Part shown: positions 57,182 to 64,000 of the stretch, piece by piece
Layout of the letters: the number at the start of each line of letters is the position of its first letter
Numbering within the stretch: position 1 is the first letter of the stretch
DNA from: Megascapheus bottae
Lineage: Eukaryota; Chordata; Mammalia; Rodentia; Geomyidae
NCBI GenBank assembly: GCA_024803745.1
Contig: JANJXV010000154.1
Location: 1,116,001 to 1,180,000, forward strand
Reading direction: 5' to 3'
DNA length: 64,000 nt
Program-made: the position numbers and the translations under genes
Notes under the pieces: model-generated
The model's database searches: none
What the model was told of the DNA's origin: nothing
The model's input: only the letters and a program-made list of their open reading frames with translations

Positions 57182-57707
57182 TTAGCAAAGTAAATACAAT
57201 GAATACTTGACAAGAATCATGAGAGCAAGATAAAGAGACGTCTTTTTAGGAAGGGGACAGGGAAGCTCTAAATCCAGACTGGCCTCCAAGTTGCCTTCAG
57301 ACAGTAATTCTACTTCCGAGTCCTCAGAAGGGTCTCCTTCCTCATGAGAAACAGAATGTCCTTCCTGAGTTAAGAGGGGGATGGATTCTGGTTTGTCGAA
57401 TGGAGATTGAGTCTCTTTCAGTGAGATGGATGGGTCTGGATATTCTGTGAGGATGGATTCATTTTCCTCCAATGAATCCAGTATTGAGAGTACACTTGCT
57501 GCTTCCTATGGGGACATTTTCCATGAGCCCAGCGTGTGCCCCTTCAGCTTGCACAATAAGTGGAGTGTTACTCTGACTCAGATGGACTGACTCTGGGTGG
57601 AGTGTGAAAGGAAACGGAAGGAAATCTGGCTGCTCTTTTTTTTCCTCCATAGTATCTGCAGGTTCAACTGTGTCACACATGGGGTTCAGAGCAAAAGGTA
57701 TATCCAC
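57182..57707 (-). pseudogene. Disrupted arm B copy of the 181-codon frame
   Basis: Equivalent of 21353-21898. It has a 1-base gain near 57570 (tgttactctg for tgttctctg) and a TGG-to-TAG change near 57506 (gcttcctatgg for gcttcccatgg), so the frame is split into two open pieces, 57182-57472 and 57459-57707. Confidence 0.55.
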
Positions 57708-58172
57708 AGGACTCTAAACCTGTTTGGTAATTTCTACAGAAGGCCCATGGTTTCTGGAGTGCAGTGATGATTCTCAGTCTCCATCAGTCACCAGCTCCAT
57801 TGGTGGGTTTTTCATCCGGAGTTCAGGATAAGCTCTTCCACGATGACCCAAACCTAAGAATGGAAATAGGTACAGAGTGGACAGAGCGGACTCTGCAAGT
57901 TGAAGTGTCACTCAACTTCCATGAGGATCTAATGGAGGAACCTGTAGAACTGGAATTTGGACTGAACACTGAGGAGGTGTAGGGTCTTTCTAATGAGTGC
58001 TTATTCCCGAGTCCCTTCAGAAGACAGACATTACCTGGCTGACACCACCCATAAAGGGCATTTTGCCAAGCTCTGTAGAAGTAAGGGCCAACCAATATCT
58101 AGACCACATGGGCTTCCTACTCACAGGTTCTGAGGCACCCACACCAGGACTTCTACTTTTTCTTGGTCTTAC

Positions 58173-58447
58173 TGGTCGCACATTCCTCCAGCTGGTCAAA
58201 AAGTATGTGTTTAGAAGAGCAGGTCCAAAGCCGACATGTGGAGCCTCATATAGAACTTGAGTTGTGTCAGGGTGTGGCAGTTCTTGAACTCGTAGAAATC
58301 ACTCGGGTAGAAGTCCATTCACATCGTATAGATGGAACACATGATGCTGTGGGCACATTCGGTACAAGGAAAGTGAGAGCCCTTTCTCTCCATCCTGAGC
58401 CTTTTACCAAAGCCGCTTTCTTGCAGGACTCTAATGCTGTGGCTGTC
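58173..58447 (-). pseudogene. RalGDS-like REM exon, second half (arm B)
   Basis: Counterpart of 22364-22638, keeping the same Trp-to-stop TGA and the same 1-base shift. Shared damage places the loss of function before the segmental duplication. Confidence 0.58.
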
Positions 58448-58651
58448 CTGCAGAGATGTGCACTTATGTGCTGGGAGGAGGGTAAGAGACACTCGAGAAC
58501 AGGATGACTTTTACACCCCACTTCCAGAAGCTTCTGAGAGAGACCTCTATGCATCTGTCCAAAGTAAACGCACCTTAAATTAACTAAGTAAATGCTCTAA
58601 ATAAATCAATAAGTGAATGCTCTAAATAAAGAACTAAATGCTCATTCCTCT

Positions 58652-58864
58652 AATCTTAGCCACCCAGCAGGCTGAGCTCTGAAGATCACAGTGGAAATCC
58701 AGTCTAGTCAGTAAAAGTCTAAAGGCACTTGTCTTCAATTAGGCAGCAAAAAGCCAGAACTTGACCTATGACTCAAATGGTACAGTGCTAATTTTTGAAC
58801 ACCAAAGGAATGGTATTTAGACCTGGGTTCAGGTTCAAGTGGCAGCAGTGGACCACACACCAAA
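58652..58864 (+). mobile_element. Worn B1-ID SINE (arm B copy)
   Basis: Counterpart of 22843-23055. Confidence 0.62.
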
Positions 58865-59267
58865 ATGTAAATGCTTTCAGGTTCTAACAGGCAAAGCTAT
58901 CACAATCCCTCCCTGATGGCTCAAAAGTGATTCAGCCCCCAGCTTTTCCTCTGACTCCAGTATTTCACAGGCCTCCGCCATTAGTACTGACACCTCATTT
59001 CTTACTGGGAAATGGGATTTCCTAGGATGTCACCTAGGTGAGGGCTGCAGTTGGGAGCTACTTACTCATGCCTGAAATCCAACTTCTCAGTAAGCACACT
59101 GTTGAGACTCCAGTAGCTTGTGAGGGAAATGAAATGGCATGGTGTCCCAGTCATAATGAAGTAGTTTGTGCACTTGTATCATGCTTAGCTCCCCTGTGAA
59201 CACCCCAGTGAACCAAGACTTGGCCAGGAGTGGTGAGCAAACATGGGTTTGGAGGGGGAACACTCAC

Positions 59268-59461
59268 TTTTTCAAGAGAATTTCCAGCAACTACTACATT
59301 GTCCTCCACTATTTGAAATTGTGCAGGAAGTTTCCCACGTAAAAGAGATCACCTTTCTGGTAGGCAGCGATCAGCTTTGTCAGCAGCATCTCCAACAGGC
59401 CTTCCTCCAGGATCCATAGGTTACAAGGCTCATTCAGAGTCTGAGCTGACTTACCATCACA
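59268..59461 (-). pseudogene. RalGDS-like REM exon, first half (arm B)
   Basis: Counterpart of 23489-23682 with the same three in-frame stops. The acceptor differs: arm A reads caatacag, arm B caacataa, so the AG is lost here. A 30-bp segment just beyond the exon in arm A (23411-23440 region) is missing near 59210. Confidence 0.6.
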
Positions 59462-59600
59462 TTATGTTGGCAAAACAGTGGATATTTCAAACGTAGGAAT
59501 GGGACCACACTTCACACTGAGGAATTGGAATAGAGTAGATTGGAAATGACACACTCTAATCTCAGTATAGTCACTTGAAAGTACACAAGAAGGTTGTAGT

Positions 59601-60957
59601 GTGTGGGCAGGATGATGGGTTCAAATAGGTTTCCTCTCAATATACCTCATCTGAGTTGCCCTGGAGTTTCCTGGCTTTCTTCCTAGAGAAATGCCTGATA
59701 TACGGGAATTTTGGCTTGGCACTGGTCCAGAATCTACTTCTTCAAGTGAGAGATCCATATCTCTCATGCCTGAGATCCGAGCCTCCTGACCGTTGGCAAC
59801 AGCACAGCAACATCTTTCTTCCTCCTGAGCCACAGGCCAAGGGAGCTGGCTTGAGCTGGTTGTCACATGCAGTGGCTTGGTTACCAGGGTTCCATATTCT
59901 GTTCCATTGTGAGGTAGGTAGGGTCACCTTTCAAGGCCCAATGACCAAAGCTCCTTGCTCACAGAAGACCTCCCCAAAGACATACTGGAGGCTGAATCTC
60001 CCTTCCCACCTCACATATGGATGTAGTAAACAGCACACCTTTTTGTTCAAATCCCAATCATTAACTAGGCGTAAGTGCTAGCCTGGTCTCAGGCTCAAGG
60101 AGCCTTTCTTAGGTAAGATCCAAACTTAACTGTCACTATTCCCCTTACCCTTCACAAGACATTTTGCTTCACAGTGCCTTCTCAGCTTGCATTTTGCCTC
60201 TTGCACATTTTCTTTGCTAGTCCTGGGACTTGACCTCAGAGCCTGACCATTGTTCTTAGGCTTTCTTTAGGCTATAGCTGTCCCACCAAGCCACAGCACC
60301 ACTTCCAGCGTTTTCTATGTATATAGTACTCCAGAATCAAACCAGAGTCTTTTTGTGTGGTAGCCAAGCACTCTACAAATAGATGAAACACCCAGGCCAT
60401 CTTGCACATAGTATTCACTTCAATCTTCTAGAACGTTGTTAGGTTTCTGTATCCTAATCTATTTTTTTTCCTGATGGATATCTGTGCTGTCATCTGTAAA
60501 AATGCAAGTGGGAAAATCACAGAAGCATTGGTGACATAAAAAAAAGTCTTACAGACATAGATAAGTGTTCATTCTTTGTAGGAGAAAGGATATTTTGATA
60601 TGATGATGATGACTATTTATAAATACTTTATCTGAGTTTAGAGTTTGGCCCAGTGGTAGAGTGCTTGCCTAGCATCCATGAAGATCTAGGTTGGAGTCCT
60701 TAATATCACACAGATATAAAAATCCATATGGCAATGCGGCTCAAGTGGCAGAGCCACTTGAGACTTGGGAAAAGCCAAGAGCAGTGCTCAGGCCCTGAGG
60801 TCAAGCCCCAGGAATGGCAGAAAAAACAAAAGAAAAGAAAAGAAAAGAAATGTGCTTTCTACAAGTTATTCACTCACAGCATTTGCCTCTGAATTCTTTG
60901 CTTCTGCATCTTGTGACTTATCCCTTTCCCTCAATGTAGACAAGAAAAACAGATTTT
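59601..60957 (-). repeat. 1.37-kb amplified block, inverted copy in arm B
   Basis: Counterpart of 23822-25175, with SINEs at 60216-60400 (minus) and 60640-60830 (plus) and the exon-like frame at 59621-59866. Confidence 0.87.
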
Positions 60958-62769
60958 ATTACTTGCTATCCTTTGTCCAATCTTTGGATATTAATTCAAA
61001 ATACAATATTGCCTGAGATATTGTGTGTGTGCATGTGTGTGTGTATCTGCCAATGTGTGCATGCACACATGTGTACAGGGTTTAGGGCTTACTCATAGGG
61101 CCTGTGTGATAACCCTCAGCATCTTTTCCTCAAAGGTATTGGTCTTTCACTTGTAGCTTATTATACCTAATTGGAGTTGAGAGATTCACTCAATTTCTTG
61201 CCCTGTGCATTGGAACCCAGTGCTGGGTTCTCATATTGTTAATTGTAGCTATAGAGAAGCCTGAGGTCTGGGGATGCTCGTTAGAATCCAGCCCCTGAAA
61301 GAAAGTCACTGATAGAAATCTTTATCTTCAGTTAAGCACGAATAAATAAGGCAAAAGTGGAACTGTGGCTCAGTTCCTCTTGTACCAGCCATGAGAAAAT
61401 TAGTAATTGGCAGCACCTGGTCCCTGAGAGAAATCCTTAGCACTGGTTCAAAAAAAGAAAGAAAATAATGAAAAAAATTAAAACTTGCTGAGGAATCCAT
61501 AAGGATAAACGTGCCTGTGAATAATCTTGTCATTTCCGATTCCCTCAAGAGCTTAGGTCTCTCCGTATTTTATCAAGTTTTTTTAAAGATATTTACATAT
61601 TTTCTATCTTTCTTAAACAGAGATAGCCATCCACAAAACACAAACACAAACTCTCACACAGTATACCACCCACCGATAAGTGTCTGGCTATGTATATATG
61701 TATAGTCATATGTATTGATCTGTCTCTCTATACTAATATATAAATGCATAAACATATATATTTAGACAAACCGGAAACATACATAGATAGGTCTCACGCG
61801 TTTCCAGATTTTGTGCAAGTCTTCTGAGTGCAACTCCTCATTGTATTGTTTGTCAAGATAGAGTCCCTCTAACTTTTGGCCAGCTTCTTGTCCTTTGATA
61901 CATTTTTCTGCCAGTCCTGGGTTTTGAACGCTAGGCCTGGATGCTGTCACTGAGCTTGAGCTTCTTGCATTAAGTAGTTTATTGCAGATAAGAGTCTCAT
62001 GGAGTTTCTGTCCTGGGCTGGATTTGAATTGTGATCCTCAGATCTCAAACTCCTGAGTAGCTAGGATGACAGTCTTGAGCTACCAGAACCTGGTTCCTTT
62101 GCCTCTTTTACCCTTTTTTTTGGCCCCAACACAGCCATTTTATCTACCTTCCTATGTTCTCTCCACCTGCCCCCAGACAGGGGTCTGACAGATGCTTTCC
62201 ACCCACTTATTCATGTCCTCCTCTGTATTGGCTGACAGCTAAGACATGCACTCACTTGTCTGGATGCCAAACACAAAGCCATGTGATTGGTTCTCAGTCT
62301 GGAACATCCTATCAGATTTATAGCTCCACAGAGGGTCAGGTTGATGCTCCTCTAGGGCTTCTTAAATTGTTCTCATATTAATCCACAACACGTTTGTCAT
62401 CACTTGTCCAGCTAATTCATGGACTAAAGCAGCATTCCCTACAAACTTAGATCCCAATACCATGAGGACACTCAAGGGTGCATTAGGAGTGTGACCTGCA
62501 GGTGGATGTGAGCCTGTCTAAGTTGGAGGGGATTTCTCCACCACAGAAAATGGAATACAAATTTAGAATCTGCTTTCATGAGGTGACAATCTCTGGCAGA
62601 TGTTCTTATCAAATGTGGCACTGCCTACTTCCAGCTTAAAACATGGGTTGATGACCCAGCATAACAGTGAATGTATTCACCCCGGCCCAACACATAGGCT
62701 GGGACCCTGAACTTTCAGGTAGCATTTGGCTTTGAAGGTCATGAGATCTTAGTCTACAAATGATGAGCC
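60958..62769. repeat. Arm B counterpart of 25176-26984
   Basis: Includes the TG/GCATGC-rich tract near 61020-61075, a worn plus SINE at about 61345-61475 and a minus B1-ID SINE at 61904-62095. No gene recognised. Confidence 0.7.
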
Positions 62770-63093
62770 CCCTCCCGTGAGGCATAGCAAACGGAGCCAA
62801 AGTGCAACCCAGTTAAGCACCAGATCAAGCTTCCCTTCTTCAGTAGGGTATGGTTTGAAAACTGTGCATAGCTTCTGTTTGAAGCCAGTCCAGAAAGGAA
62901 AGTCCATGAAACTCTCATTTCCAGTTAACTGCCAAGGGGGTGGGGGAAGTCACAGGCTGGGGGATGCACAGGATGATCCATGGGCCCTGTGCAGCTACTG
63001 GGTCACCCCCTTCTGCATCTCAGCCTTTGGCTTTGAGCTCTGTGATCGTCAAGATGTGCACAGTCTGTACTCTGGCTGGCAGAAGAAAGGACC
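62770..63093 (-). pseudogene. RasGEF-like remnant, arm B, core deleted
   Basis: 62770-62928 equals the carboxyl exon remnant at 26985-27143. 63040-63093 keeps only the start of the catalytic exon (ARVQTVHILTIT). Between them, 62937-63040 is about 104 bases not found in arm A, replacing about 514 bases that hold the FYSSLY core and the 148-base exon. Confidence 0.5.
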
Positions 63094-63309
63094 CTGGGAA
63101 GACAATTGTAGACCCTTTGTGAGTGTAGGATGGGGTAGGCTGGACACCCAGTCCAAGAGGAGCTAAAACTGGAGTCGAGGGGTGTGCAAGGAGTGGGTGT
63201 GAGGGTTGTGGGCAGTCACAGTCACGGCAGAGGTGGCTCTGTCTGTGGGGTGAGTGCCTCCCTGCAGGCACAGAACTGGACATATCAGAGATCCACATGA
63301 AAAGGAAAA

Positions 63310-63425
63310 GCTGGAAATGGCACTATGGTTCAAATGGTAGAGCATCAACCTTGAGCAAAAGAGCTCAGGGACAGTACCCAGGACCTGAGTTCAAGCCTCA
63401 TGACTGTAAAAGAAAAAGAACCAGG
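63310..63425 (+). mobile_element. ID right-half SINE fragment (arm B)
   Basis: Counterpart of 27935-28050. Confidence 0.75.
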
Positions 63426-64000
63426 ACTATGAGAGGGAACCTGGTACTCTCTTGGTCTAATCAGACACAAGAAGAGGCCGGGATAGGCTGTGGAAAAACA
63501 CAGAGAACATCTTCCCCCAGCTCATCCTGTCCTTTATGCTGGGGCAGCAATGTAACTAGGGCTACGGTGAGATCATCGTCACCCCTGTGCTGCCATCTGA
63601 ATTGTAGGCCTCTGTCCTGGCATGGGGTGTCCTGATGGCTGAGCAGGTGCCCTAACCCTAGATGGAGAGCAGCCACTGACTGTGGTAGCTAAGGAGAGAT
63701 CTGTTCCATAGCTATCAGGCCACCCAGCATGGGAGCCATAACCACCCCTCACCCAGGTAGAGGCCAATGGTTTTCCAGGTGCTACTAACATTGCCCCACC
63801 CCTAGCTCTGGGTACACGTGACATTCCCTCCACAAGGAGCAGGACTAAGTGAAGGATCAGGAAGCTGCCTATGGGCTTCAGATGATGGCCAGGCTGGCAC
63901 TACAGATGGCCTCACTCTGTCACCACCTTCCCCTGCCTCCATCATTCCTCCATCATGCCTCTCTACCTCCCACCCATTAACCTTGGAAACCAATGAACTG
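63426..64000. other. Arm B counterpart of 28051-28624, no gene seen
   Basis: GC-richer sequence with Pro/Ser-rich frames on both strands, cut by the window edge. Confidence 0.6.

Larger units (their letters stand above)
40240..64000. repeat. Segmental duplication arm B
   Basis: Second arm of the duplication, same orientation as arm A, truncated by the window end. Its left edge (40240) is a sharp switch from single-copy sequence to the interior of an L1 ORF2 endonuclease region. It keeps SINE insertions, microsatellites and pseudogene exons at matching places. Unlike arm A it retains an extra 1.45 kb of L1 (46013-47460) and carries a 104-bp stretch at 62937-63040 that arm A lacks. Confidence 0.93.

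Overview
This is mammalian, almost certainly rodent, genomic DNA with no intact host gene that I can support. Two SINE families dominate: a tRNA-derived ID-type dimer and a B1-ID composite of the kind I associate with geomyoid/heteromyid rodents (pocket mice, kangaroo rats). That placement is an inference from memory of repeat sequences. Rodent-type LINE-1 (L1) copies, (TG)n, (TC)n and (TTTC)n tracts, a KRAB zinc-finger relic and split exons with canonical splice sites all fit a vertebrate nuclear genome. No rRNA, tRNA, CRISPR or bacterial-type operon is visible.

Layout. (1) 1-11839 is a tandem array with a period of about 7.4 kb, made of L1 copies (all minus strand) alternating with a 1.37-kb non-L1 block. 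(2) 11840 to about 28624 is a SINE-rich stretch holding remains of a RalGDS-family Ras/Ral exchange-factor gene on the minus strand. (3) About 28.6-40.24 kb has no second copy in the window. It contains a minus-strand KRAB/C2H2 zinc-finger pseudogene (KRAB exons intact, finger exon broken) and an inverted L1 fragment. (4) 40240-64000 repeats 6048-28624 in the same orientation, so the window holds both arms of a direct segmental duplication of more than 22 kb. The second arm runs off the right edge.

How the pieces relate. The 1.37-kb block occurs five times: three plus-strand copies sit between L1 copies, and two inverted copies lie inside the duplication arms. Arm B keeps a simpler order (L1 5' part, block, 5'-truncated L1, small old L1 scrap). 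Arm A has an extra L1-plus-block unit and has lost about 1.6 kb between two L1 tracts. Both changes are what recombination between direct L1 copies would produce. The RalGDS-like remains carry stop codons shared by both arms, so that gene was dead before the duplication. Arm B later lost part of the GEF catalytic region and one splice acceptor.

I found no evidence for a new enzymatic or defence system. The distinctive content is the structural history: L1-mediated unequal exchange, a five-copy block, and a decayed GEF locus with its domains in an unexpected order. All similarity statements come from reading translations by eye. No alignment or database search was run.
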